NCBI RefSeq assembly: GCF_003970675.1
Contig: NZ_CP034562.1
Span: 1,178,001 to 1,242,000, forward strand
From: Flammeovirga pectinis
GTDB taxonomy: Bacteria; Bacteroidota; Bacteroidia; Cytophagales; Flammeovirgaceae
DNA: 64,000 nt
Direction: 5' to 3'
A program made the position numbers and the translations under genes. Below the pieces are notes generated by a model that saw only the letters and a program-made list of their open reading frames with translations, did not search any database and was not told the DNA's origin. Below, one piece after another: positions 44,104-52,344 of the stretch (position 1 is the stretch's first letter; each line of letters opens with the position of its first letter).

Positions 44104-45243
44104 ATGAATTTTGAACTAACAGAAGAACAATTAGCTGTTAAAGAAGCAGCAAGAGATTTTGCCGTATCAGAATTATTGGAAGGCGTTATTGAACGAGATA
44201 CGGAACAACGTTTTCCTAAAGAGCAAGTAAAGCAAATGGGAGAACTTGGCTTTATGTCAATGATGGTTGATCCAAAGTATGGTGGTGGAGGTATGGATAC
44301 ACTTTCATATGTTATTGCAATGGAGGAGATTTCTAAGATTGACGCTTCAGCCTCTGTTTCAATGTCGGTTAATAACTCTTTAGTTTGTTGGGGCCTTGAG
44401 AAATTTGGATCAGAAGAACAAAAACAAAAATATTTACCAAGATTATCTTCAGGGGAGGCAATAGGTGCTTTCTGTTTGTCGGAACCAGAAGCAGGGAGTG
44501 ATGCCACTTCTCAAACAACTGAAGCAATAGATAAAGGAGACCATTACTTAGTAAACGGCACAAAAAATTGGATTACTAACGGTAACTCTGCATCTATATA
44601 TCTTGTGATTGCACAGACAGATAGAAGTAAAGGACATAAAGGAATCAATTGTCTTATTGTAGAAAAAGGCATGGAAGGCTTTGTTGTAGGTAAAAAAGAA
44701 GATAAACTAGGGATAAGAGGTTCTGATACACATATGCTTAGTTTTACGGATGTAAAAGTGCCTAAAGAAAATAGAATAGGAGAAGATGGTTTTGGTTTTA
44801 AATTCGCTATGGGTACACTTAATGGTGGACGAATAGGGATTGCAGCTCAAGCACTTGGTATTGCAGCTGGAGCCTACGAGTTAGCTTTAAAGTATTCTAA
44901 AGAGAGAAAGACATTTGGTAAACCTATTTGTGAGCATCAAGCAATTGCATTTAAATTGGCGGATATGGTAACGAAAATAGAGGCAGCTAGAATGTTAGTA
45001 TATAAATCAGCTTGGTTGAAAGATCAAGGGAAAGATTATTCAGAAGCATCTGCTATGGCTAAGTTATATGCCTCTGAAGTAGCTATGGAAGTATCAGTAG
45101 AAGCTGTACAAGTTCATGGAGGATATGGGTATGTTAAAGAGTACCATGTAGAAAGATTAATGCGTGACGCAAAGATTACTCAGATATATGAAGGAACTTC
45201 TGAAATACAGAAAATTGTTATTTCTAGAAGTGTATTATCATAG
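44104..45243 (+). CDS. Acyl-CoA dehydrogenase (short/branched-chain type)
   Basis: The 379-residue flavoenzyme has the two classical signatures: AIGAFCLSEPEAGSDATS and the C-terminal VHGGYGYVKEYHVERLMRDAK with QIYEGTSEIQKIV. The glutamate of IYEGTSEIQ (Glu363) is the expected catalytic base. It oxidises an acyl-CoA to the enoyl-CoA in beta-oxidation or in branched-chain amino-acid breakdown. Which chain it prefers cannot be read from the sequence. It is monocistronic, with a promoter candidate upstream and a terminator downstream. Confidence 0.94.
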   Translation: MNFELTEEQLAVKEAARDFAVSELLEGVIERDTEQRFPKEQVKQMGELGFMSMMVDPKYGGGGMDTLSYVIAMEEISKIDASASVSMSVNNSLVCWGLEKFGSEEQKQKYLPRLSSGEAIGAFCLSEPEAGSDATSQTTEAIDKGDHYLVNGTKNWITNGNSASIYLVIAQTDRSKGHKGINCLIVEKGMEGFVVGKKEDKLGIRGSDTHMLSFTDVKVPKENRIGEDGFGFKFAMGTLNGGRIGIAAQALGIAAGAYELALKYSKERKTFGKPICEHQAIAFKLADMVTKIEAARMLVYKSAWLKDQGKDYSEASAMAKLYASEVAMEVSVEAVQVHGGYGYVKEYHVERLMRDAKITQIYEGTSEIQKIVISRSVLS

Positions 45244-45267
45244 ATAATTTATATTTTTCTTAAACAA

Positions 45268-45302
45268 AAACATCTCATGATAATTAATCATGAGACGTTT
45301 TT
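45268..45302. terminator. Bidirectional terminator
   Basis: TCTCATGAT-AATTA-ATCATGAGA, extended by AAACA/CGTTT on the flanks. It lies between the convergent acyl-CoA dehydrogenase gene and the 136-residue gene. Confidence 0.85.
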
Positions 45303-45304
45303 GT

Positions 45305-45715
45305 TTAATTTTTCAGACTGATTTCTTTAATATGTGCATCTAAGACACGCCTTTGCCTAAAGTAATTGTTTTTTTGATAATTAAAATCAACATCCAGTGT
45401 CTTACTTAATGCTAAGAAGAACGGGAAGTTTTTTTCTTTTTGATGATCTAATATAAAAACATCAGAAAATTGATGCTTAATATTAAAATTAAATTTTTTA
45501 AACATTGACCATTCTTTATGGCCACTCCATATGAAAGTTAGATTAGAACGGTTTGATACGTAAAAATCAATATCATTGGCCTCAGATAAATCAATTATGG
45601 CTAGAATTACTTCTTCCATTTCATCTACATTACTATAATGCTTCCAAGTACATTCAACTGACTTGGTTAGTACATCCCACTCGACGGTAGCGGTAGTATT
45701 TTTAAAGATAATCAT
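45305..45715 (-). CDS. Small cytoplasmic protein, possibly STAS/SpoIIAA-like
   Basis: The 136-residue product has no signal or membrane helix. The N-terminal pattern (strand IIFKNTTATVEWDVLTKSVE, then a helix DEMEEVILAIIDLSEANDID) resembles small SpoIIAA/STAS-like proteins common in Bacteroidetes, but the match is by eye and weak. The C-terminal part is basic (NYFRQRRVLDAHIKEISLKN). Function unknown; no operon partners on this strand nearby. Confidence 0.6.
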   Translation of the reverse strand: MIIFKNTTATVEWDVLTKSVECTWKHYSNVDEMEEVILAIIDLSEANDIDFYVSNRSNLTFIWSGHKEWSMFKKFNFNIKHQFSDVFILDHQKEKNFPFFLALSKTLDVDFNYQKNNYFRQRRVLDAHIKEISLKN

Positions 45716-45865
45716 GTTGGAAGTAAGGGTTCAAAGAAAAACGTTTAAAGACGATTACTTATTCACACCCACTAAAAATAATAGGTATGAACTGCATTAT
45801 CAATGTAGGTAAAAAATTACTAATTAATTAATTAGCAGTACCTTATTTGGATAAATTAAACTTTT

Positions 45866-46600
45866 TTAAAAATCATTACAATTAAAAGGAGTGTTAGAAA
45901 TTGGAAATGTAGCGTGTCTGTAAGAGTAATGCCACCATTCTGTAGAAGTGGGTCTAAAACCATGTTTCCACATAACTTTTGCAAGCAGATCTCTGTGTTT
46001 TAAAATTTGCTGAGGTAAATCTTTATAAGTAGGCCATGCTTCTTTGCCAAAAAAATCATAAGGAGTACCCATTTCTATTTGTTTTCCATTTAAATCACAG
46101 AGGGTTAGGTCAACTGCTAAACCCTTGTTATGCCAAGATCCTACTCTCGGATCAGCAACATATCTTCTATCTGGATACACGTTCCACATCTTCCATTGAA
46201 CACTTAAAGGACGGTAACAATCAAATAATTTAATTTTAAATCCTTTTTTTATCAGTTCTTGTTGTACTTTTACTAATTGTAAGGCGACAACTTTACGTAA
46301 CATCGCTTTAGTGCAAGAATACAATACCGTTTTTGTGAAATTATTAGAAGTAGCATAACGAATATCCAAAACAAATAAACTATCAAGTTTGTTTAATTCT
46401 ACAAATGATGAATCAGGTAAATCAGTAATTGATTTCCAATACATACTTTGTCTTAAATCATTGGATATTATAATATTAATATTTTGCTCTGTGTTACCAA
46501 GAAAGTTTTCTTTGTCATTAAAATTACTGTTAGTTAAATTGGTTTCTTGATGTTTACAACTAGAAACTATTAATAGACAAAGAAAAAGAAACTGACGCAT
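45866..46600 (-). CDS. D-alanyl-D-alanine dipeptidase-like lipoprotein (VanX/DdpX family)
   Basis: The 244-residue product has a lipobox (IVSSC, Cys15) and the zinc dipeptidase motifs RVGSWHNKGLAVDLTLCDLN (SxHxxGxAxD) and STEWWHYSYR (ExxH), with the upstream KLFDCYRPLSVQWKMW matching the family's catalytic Arg region. It hydrolyses D-Ala-D-Ala. In isolation, without VanA/VanH genes, it is more likely a peptidoglycan-recycling or nutrient dipeptidase than a vancomycin-resistance gene. It is divergent from speD with only 28 bp between. Confidence 0.9.
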   Translation of the reverse strand: MRQFLFLCLLIVSSCKHQETNLTNSNFNDKENFLGNTEQNINIIISNDLRQSMYWKSITDLPDSSFVELNKLDSLFVLDIRYATSNNFTKTVLYSCTKAMLRKVVALQLVKVQQELIKKGFKIKLFDCYRPLSVQWKMWNVYPDRRYVADPRVGSWHNKGLAVDLTLCDLNGKQIEMGTPYDFFGKEAWPTYKDLPQQILKHRDLLAKVMWKHGFRPTSTEWWHYSYRHATFPISNTPFNCNDF

Positions 46601-46628
46601 ACAAAATGACTTATAGATAAATTGACAA

Positions 46629-47045
46629 ATGAGTTTTTATAAAGGAGAAGAAATTTTCTTAGGGAAACAACTTTTAGGCGAATTGTATTCATGTAATCAT
46701 GTCGCTTTAAATAATCCTGAAGATGTAAAAGTACTTATGGAAGAGGCAGCTGTGAAAGCAAATGCAACTATAGTACAATCTGTATTTCATCATTTTTCAC
46801 CTCATGGTGTATCTGGAGTAGTAGTAATACAGGAAAGCCATTTTGCTATACATACATGGCCTGAACATAATTTTGTTTCGGTAGATTTCTATACTTGTGG
46901 TTCTACAGCTTTTCCAGAAAAAGCAATGGACTACTTAGTAGAAGTATTACAGCCTGCATCTTATGATTTAAAAGAAGTGAATAGAGGTGATCTTCATAAA
47001 ATTGAAGAAATTGCAGATCATACTGCAAATAAATCTCTTAAATAA
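46629..47045 (+). CDS. speD: S-adenosylmethionine decarboxylase proenzyme
   Basis: The enzyme provides the aminopropyl donor for spermidine synthesis. The 138-residue prokaryotic class 1B protein has the self-cleavage site QES-HFAIHTWPE: Ser70 becomes the pyruvoyl group. His75 and Cys90 (VDFYTCG) match the processing and catalytic residues. Its start is 28 bp from the divergent VanX-like gene, so the promoter is squeezed between or inside it. ispH follows by 49 bp. Confidence 0.93.
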   Translation: MSFYKGEEIFLGKQLLGELYSCNHVALNNPEDVKVLMEEAAVKANATIVQSVFHHFSPHGVSGVVVIQESHFAIHTWPEHNFVSVDFYTCGSTAFPEKAMDYLVEVLQPASYDLKEVNRGDLHKIEEIADHTANKSLK

Positions 47046-47056
47046 GAGAAAAGCAT

Positions 47057-47064
47057 TAATTTTG
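47057..47064 (+). promoter_or_regulatory. -7 promoter element candidate upstream of ispH
   Basis: TAATTTTG fits TAnnTTTG and lies 31 bp before the ispH ATG. I find no clear -33 TTG at the right spacing, so this is tentative. Confidence 0.35.
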
Positions 47065-47094
47065 TGCATTATTAGTCAAACTTGAATATTTATT

Positions 47095-47991
47095 ATGGAA
47101 GTATCGATTGATCAAAAATCGGGATATTGCTTTGGTGTTGAGTTTGCCATTCAAATGGCAGAAGAAGAAATGGATGAGTCTGGTAAGTTATATTGCCTAG
47201 GTGATATTGTTCATAATAGCATGGAAGTTAAGCGTTTGCGTGATAAAGGACTTGTAATAATTGATCGTGAACAATTGGAGAATCTATACAATTGTAAAGT
47301 TTTAATTCGTGCTCATGGGGAACCGCCGGCAACTTATAAAACAGCAATTGAAAATAATATAGAGCTTATTGATGCTTCTTGCCCTGTAGTATTAAAATTA
47401 CAAAACAGAGTAAAGAATGCCTACGATAAAACTGATGCAAAGGAAGGACAGTTAATAATTTACGGAAAACCAGGACATGCTGAAGTAATTGGGTTAACAG
47501 GTCAGACTGGAGATAACTGTATTATTGTATCATCCATTGAAGACTTAGAGAAAGTTGACTTTAAAAGACCTATTACTTTATTCAGTCAAACTACGAAAAG
47601 TACTAAAGGCTTTTATGAGTTGAAGGCTGAAATAGAAAAGCGTGTAGATGCTGAACATGGCGAAGATGCTCATAAAGAATTATTCAACGCCAATGATAGT
47701 ATTTGTCGTCAGGTTTCTAATCGTGAACCACAGATGGTGAAATTCTCGGGCGAGATGGATGTAATTATTTTTGTTAGCGGGAAAAAGTCATCTAATGGTA
47801 AAGCACTTTATAATGTTTGTCTTAAAAATAATCCTAGAAGTTATTTTGTTGAAAATGAACAAGAAATTAATCTAGATTGGATTAATCCTAATGATAAAGT
47901 AGGTATTTCTGGTGCAACTTCAACTCCAATGTGGTTAATGGAGCAAGTAAAAAGTTATTTAGAAGCGAATACTTCGGCAATAACTGTATAA
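47095..47991 (+). CDS. ispH: 4-hydroxy-3-methylbut-2-enyl diphosphate reductase
   Basis: The 298-residue Fe-S enzyme makes IPP and DMAPP in the last MEP-pathway step. The three cluster cysteines are Cys12 (SGYCFGV), Cys96 (DASCPVV) and Cys204 (DSICRQVSNRE). Conserved histidines are His40, His74 (IRAHGEPP) and His128 (YGKPGHAEV). It supplies precursors for the carotenoid operon and for uppS in this window. Probably co-transcribed with speD or from its own promoter; a terminator follows. Confidence 0.95.
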   Translation: MEVSIDQKSGYCFGVEFAIQMAEEEMDESGKLYCLGDIVHNSMEVKRLRDKGLVIIDREQLENLYNCKVLIRAHGEPPATYKTAIENNIELIDASCPVVLKLQNRVKNAYDKTDAKEGQLIIYGKPGHAEVIGLTGQTGDNCIIVSSIEDLEKVDFKRPITLFSQTTKSTKGFYELKAEIEKRVDAEHGEDAHKELFNANDSICRQVSNREPQMVKFSGEMDVIIFVSGKKSSNGKALYNVCLKNNPRSYFVENEQEINLDWINPNDKVGISGATSTPMWLMEQVKSYLEANTSAITV

Positions 47992-48037
47992 AGTAATGTT
48001 AATTTAAGAAAAGCCTGTTTTAGGTTTTTAAAGATAT

Positions 48038-48071
48038 AAAAGGTGTTTACCCATGGGTAAATGCCTTTTTT
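48038..48071 (+). terminator. Terminator after ispH
   Basis: AAAAGGTGTTTACCC-AT-GGGTAAATGCCTTTT, with two GU pairs, followed by T residues. Confidence 0.85.
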
Positions 48072-48168
48072 TGTATAAAACAGTGCTTTTATTGCATGAT
48101 TTCACTCTTTGTTATCAATCATTTGTGCTTGTTTGCATTTATTTATTAAAATAAATGAACTATTATTT

Positions 48169-48202
48169 GCACGTTTATGCGTGTTCATGTATGTTTGTGG
48201 TG
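48169..48202 (+). promoter_or_regulatory. Direct-repeat operator candidate upstream of deoR
   Basis: GCACG-TTTAT-GCGTG-TTCAT-GTATG-TTTGT-GGTG: G(C/T)(A/G)(C/T)G pentamers every 10 bp, that is, on one face of the helix, 47 bp before the regulator start. A similar array precedes the GH92 gene. DeoR-family proteins are known to bind direct repeats, so autoregulation is inferred. Confidence 0.6.
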
Positions 48203-48248
48203 TAGTCAAAACACTTAATCATATTTGTTTATTTAAATTTAGTGCAAG

Positions 48249-49034
48249 ATGTTAAAGGAAGAGAGACAGCAATTTATTTTAGATGAAATAAGAAAAAATA
48301 ATAAAGTTCTTTCTTCTGAATTGAGCACTTCTTTAAATGTTTCAGAAGATACTATTAGAAGAGATTTAAGAGAATTATCTGATTTAGGTACAATCCGTAG
48401 AGTACATGGAGGAGCCGTTAAAAATCAGAATAATATAAGTGGAGGAATGGAAGATGTTTCGTCTTATATTCCATTTAGCTACGAAGATAGAGAAGTATAC
48501 AGTAAAGCCAATAAAGAAGTAATTGCTGATAAGGCTATTTCTTTAATTAAAGATGATATGGTTATCTTGATTGATGGCGGAACTACTAATCTTGAAATTA
48601 CGAAAAGACTACCAAAAGATTTAAAAGCAACAATTATAACAAACTGTTTACCAGTTGCAACAAGCCTTGCACCATACAGATTTGTTGATGTATACTTTTT
48701 AGGAGGTAAAATGTTGCCAAATGCTTTAGTTACTGTTGGAAATTCAGTAATGAAAGAGCTTAGTGAAATAAGAGCAGACCTTTGCTTTATGGGTACAAGA
48801 AGTATTGACTTAAAGCGAGGAATTACAGATATTGATAGAGAAGAAGTTGAAGTGAAAAGTGCAATGAGTAATGCAGCGTTAAAAGTTGTGTCTGTTGCTA
48901 CTTCAGACAAATTGATGACTTCTCAGCCATTTTTAGGGATACCAATAAATAAAATTCATATGCTTATAACAGAGCTCAATGCTAGTGATGGTGTTGTTCA
49001 AGGTTTTAAGCAAGAAGGTTTAGACATTTTATAA
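48249..49034 (+). CDS. DeoR/GlpR-family transcriptional regulator
   Basis: The 261-residue protein has the DeoR helix-turn-helix (about 6-60: RQQFILDEIRKNNKVLSSEL, NVSEDTIRRDLRELSDLGTI, RRVHGGAV) and a C-terminal sugar-phosphate sensor domain with DGGTTNLEITKRLP, ITNCLPVATSL and GITDIDREEVEVKSAM. Members are usually repressors released by a phosphorylated sugar. It is immediately upstream of susC on the same strand (209 bp gap) and is the obvious candidate controller of the N-glycan locus. That is unusual, as Bacteroidetes loci more often use SusR, hybrid two-component or ECF sigma/anti-sigma regulators. The inducer may be mannose 6-phosphate or GlcNAc 6-phosphate; this is inferred. Confidence 0.92.
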   Translation: MLKEERQQFILDEIRKNNKVLSSELSTSLNVSEDTIRRDLRELSDLGTIRRVHGGAVKNQNNISGGMEDVSSYIPFSYEDREVYSKANKEVIADKAISLIKDDMVILIDGGTTNLEITKRLPKDLKATIITNCLPVATSLAPYRFVDVYFLGGKMLPNALVTVGNSVMKELSEIRADLCFMGTRSIDLKRGITDIDREEVEVKSAMSNAALKVVSVATSDKLMTSQPFLGIPINKIHMLITELNASDGVVQGFKQEGLDIL

Positions 49035-49243
49035 ATCCTTCATTTATTCATCTGATATTTATTCTTTCCCTACCACGATTTACATATTCTATTCATACTT
49101 ATAAATAATATTTATCTATTCATTTTTAATATAATCTACTAAGATTTTAATAATTGATTTCTGAAATAAATAACACATAAGGTACAAGATATCATTATTG
49201 AAATTTTAGCTAAATTTATCTAATTTCTATTCATTTTATCAAC

Positions 49244-52200
49244 ATGAAAAAACATTTATTACTGTTATGTAGCATCTTTTTGATGCTCAGTAACGCGTAT
49301 GCTCAAGACCGAGTAGTTACGGGTACTGTAAAAGACGTGACGGATGATTCACCTCTTCCAGGCGTCAACGTTGTAATTAAAGGTACTGCTAGTGGTACTG
49401 TTACAGATTTAGATGGTAAATTCTCCATTTCTTTAACATCAGATCAAAATGCATTGGTATTCTCTTTTATTGGATATACCTCTAAGGATGTTACAATGAC
49501 CAATGCGTCAAATATCACTGTAAAATTAGATATCGATGCAGAAGAACTTGAAGAAGTAGTAGTTACAGCATTAGGTATTGAGCGTTCAGAGCGTTCTTTA
49601 GGTTATGCAATGCAAGAAGTTTCTTCAGAAGATTTAGGATCAGCTGGTTCTTCATCAAATGTAATGAACTCTTTATCTGGTAAAGTTGCAGGTGTTCAAG
49701 TAGCACCAGTAGGCGGTGGTGCTGGTTCTGGTTCTCGTGTAGTTATTCGTGGTAATGCAAATTTATCAGGTAATAATCAACCGTTATATGTAATAGATGG
49801 TGTTCCGATCTCAAACAGTACTTTAAAAGATGCAGGTGATTCTTCAGATTCCGGAGATGTAAACACAGGTGACGGTTTATCTTCAATCAACCCAGACGAT
49901 ATCGAATCTATGTCGGTATTAAAAGGTGGTTCAGCAACAGCCTTATATGGTTCTAGAGCAATAAATGGTGTTGTATTAATTACAACAAAAAGTGGTACTA
50001 AAGGGAAATCTTTAGGGATAGACTTTAATACAGGTGTTACATTTGATGCTGTTGGTATTACGCCAAATGATCAAATGCAATATGCTCAAGGTACTTTAGG
50101 TTTAGCACCTTCTAATCCTAAAAACCAAACATCTATGTGGGGTCCAAAAATTACTGGACAAAAATCTAAGGATTATTATGACGGGAAAGAAAGAGTAGTA
50201 TCTGGATACGATAACTATAGATCTTTCTTTAACACAGGTCAGACTTGGAATACAAACGTTGCATTAACAGGTAGTACAGATAAATCAACAGTGCGTTTCT
50301 CTTATTCAAATATGGATAACAAAGGAATGGTTGATAACAGTACATACAAACGTAATACTTTCAATTTACGTGGTACAACTAAAATGGTCAATGATAAGTT
50401 GAAATTAGATACAAGAGTATCTTACATTAATCAAAAAGCATACAACCGTATGGAAATGGGTAATAGTGTGAATAACTATATGGCGAATATGCTTTCTTTA
50501 CCTACTACCATTGATCAAAATTGGTTGAAAGATTATAAAGATCCTGTTACAGGTCGCCCAAGAGGTTATAATGATAAAGAGTCTAACCCTTATTGGACAA
50601 TGTATGAAGTTGTTAACCAAGATCAGTTAGATCGTTTAATAGGGATGGCGAGCTTAACATATGAATTTACCGATTACTTAAAATTAATGGGTAGAGCTGG
50701 TACAGATTTTAATAGCTTTAAGCAAGATGTACTACAGCCTTTGTATACTCCTTTCTATGAACAAGGAAGAGCGTATCAAAGATCAAATATTGAGCGTGAG
50801 AATAACTTTGATTTCTTATTGATGTACCACAAGCAATTTGGTGATTTTGATATCACTGGTAACTTAGGTGGTTCATATATGAATAATAGAAGAGATTATT
50901 CAGATACGGGTTCTAGTGGATTTAATTCTCCAGATTTTCAAAATCCTCAAGCTGGAGCAGATAGATTTTTATCTTATAGTTCTTACGAAAAAGCAATTGC
51001 TTCTGTATATGCTACTGCTTCAGTTGGTTATAAAGGGTATTTATTCTTAGATGTTTCAGCAAGAAATGACTGGTCTTCTACATTACCAATTGCAAACAAC
51101 TCATTCTTCTATCCTTCAGTAAGTGCATCTTGGGTGTTCTCTGATATGGATTGGGATACTCCAGACTGGTTATCATTTGGTAAGTTAAGAGCAAACTTAG
51201 CTCAGGTAGGTAGTGATACAGACCCTTATTTATTAGCATTACAATATAACCTTGATGGTAATAACCATAACGGAATTAATATTGGTGGTGTTGAAGGAAA
51301 TCAAATTCCTAACAGAGTCTTAAAACCTTCAATTCAAACTTCTTATGAAATTGGTTTAGACTTAAGATTCTTTGAAAATAAATTTGGTATTGATGTAGCA
51401 TACTATAAATCATCTGCTGTTGATCAGATTTTAGGAGTTGATATTTCTAAAGGGTCAGGCTTTGAATCAGCATTAATTAATGCAGGTCAAATTGATAACT
51501 CAGGTGTTGAAATTATGTTAAATTACAACCCGATTAAGACAGATAATTTCTCTTGGGATATAACATTCAACACTGCTTATAATGATAATAAGGTAGTCTC
51601 ATTAACTGAAGGAGTAGAATCTTTCCAGTTGATGTCTATTAATGGAGTATCAGTTCAAGCAAGACCAGGTGAAGCTTACGGTGTGATTGTAGGTTCTAAA
51701 TATTTACGTAATGAAGCAACAGGTAAAATTGTTGTTGATGAAGGTGGACGTCCTCAAAAAATGGATGGTGTGCATGAAATAGGAAATGGTGTTCAACCTT
51801 GGATGGCAGGTTTGAGAAATACATTTAATTATAAAAATGTTACATTCTCTTTCTTAATTGATAGTAAGTGGGGTGGAGATATCTATTCTTCTACCGAGGC
51901 TAGTATGTATTCATTGGGTAAACATTCTGAAACTTTAGTTGGTAGAGAAGAATATTATTCAGAAGGTAATACAGGATTCTGGAACCCTGGTAATTTTGTT
52001 ACAGCAGATGGATCGCCATACACTGGCAATATAGACCCTGAGCAATATTATGGAGCTGTTTCTGGTATTGCAGAACAATTTATCTATGATGCTTCATTTA
52101 TTAAATTAAGAGAAGTAAGCTTAACATATAGATTCTCGAATAAAATTATTGGTAAGACACCAATCAGAAATTTATCTCTATCAGCAAATGCGTTTAACCT

Positions 52201-52333
52201 AGGTTATTTATGGAAGAATACGGACAATGTTGATCCTGAATCTTCTTTCACTTCTGGTAACGGACAAGGTATTGAAGTTTCTAACTTAACGATACCAAGA
52301 ACTTACGGTTTCAAATTAAACGCTAACTTCTAA
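49244..52333 (+). CDS. susC: SusC/RagA-type TonB-dependent outer-membrane transporter
   Basis: The 1029-residue protein has a signal peptide (MKKHLLLLCSIFLMLSNAYA), a carboxypeptidase-regulatory-like domain (about 24-100: VVTGTVKDVTDDSPLPGVNV, TVTDLDGKFSISL), a plug (about 115-240: EVVVTALGIERSERSLGYAM, RGNANLSGNNQPLYVIDGVP, MSVLKGGSATALYGSRAING) and a C-terminal barrel ending RTYGFKLNANF. It imports glycans captured by its SusD partner, encoded directly downstream. By context the glycans are likely mannose-rich N-glycans. Confidence 0.95.
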   Translation: MKKHLLLLCSIFLMLSNAYAQDRVVTGTVKDVTDDSPLPGVNVVIKGTASGTVTDLDGKFSISLTSDQNALVFSFIGYTSKDVTMTNASNITVKLDIDAEELEEVVVTALGIERSERSLGYAMQEVSSEDLGSAGSSSNVMNSLSGKVAGVQVAPVGGGAGSGSRVVIRGNANLSGNNQPLYVIDGVPISNSTLKDAGDSSDSGDVNTGDGLSSINPDDIESMSVLKGGSATALYGSRAINGVVLITTKSGTKGKSLGIDFNTGVTFDAVGITPNDQMQYAQGTLGLAPSNPKNQTSMWGPKITGQKSKDYYDGKERVVSGYDNYRSFFNTGQTWNTNVALTGSTDKSTVRFSYSNMDNKGMVDNSTYKRNTFNLRGTTKMVNDKLKLDTRVSYINQKAYNRMEMGNSVNNYMANMLSLPTTIDQNWLKDYKDPVTGRPRGYNDKESNPYWTMYEVVNQDQLDRLIGMASLTYEFTDYLKLMGRAGTDFNSFKQDVLQPLYTPFYEQGRAYQRSNIERENNFDFLLMYHKQFGDFDITGNLGGSYMNNRRDYSDTGSSGFNSPDFQNPQAGADRFLSYSSYEKAIASVYATASVGYKGYLFLDVSARNDWSSTLPIANNSFFYPSVSASWVFSDMDWDTPDWLSFGKLRANLAQVGSDTDPYLLALQYNLDGNNHNGINIGGVEGNQIPNRVLKPSIQTSYEIGLDLRFFENKFGIDVAYYKSSAVDQILGVDISKGSGFESALINAGQIDNSGVEIMLNYNPIKTDNFSWDITFNTAYNDNKVVSLTEGVESFQLMSINGVSVQARPGEAYGVIVGSKYLRNEATGKIVVDEGGRPQKMDGVHEIGNGVQPWMAGLRNTFNYKNVTFSFLIDSKWGGDIYSSTEASMYSLGKHSETLVGREEYYSEGNTGFWNPGNFVTADGSPYTGNIDPEQYYGAVSGIAEQFIYDASFIKLREVSLTYRFSNKIIGKTPIRNLSLSANAFNLGYLWKNTDNVDPESSFTSGNGQGIEVSNLTIPRTYGFKLNANF

Positions 52334-52344
52334 TATTGACTACA

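Noticed and set aside
45866-46600. Vancomycin resistance gene
   Set aside because: The VanX-like enzyme stands alone without VanH/VanA ligase genes. DdpX-type dipeptidases are common in Gram-negatives with other roles.
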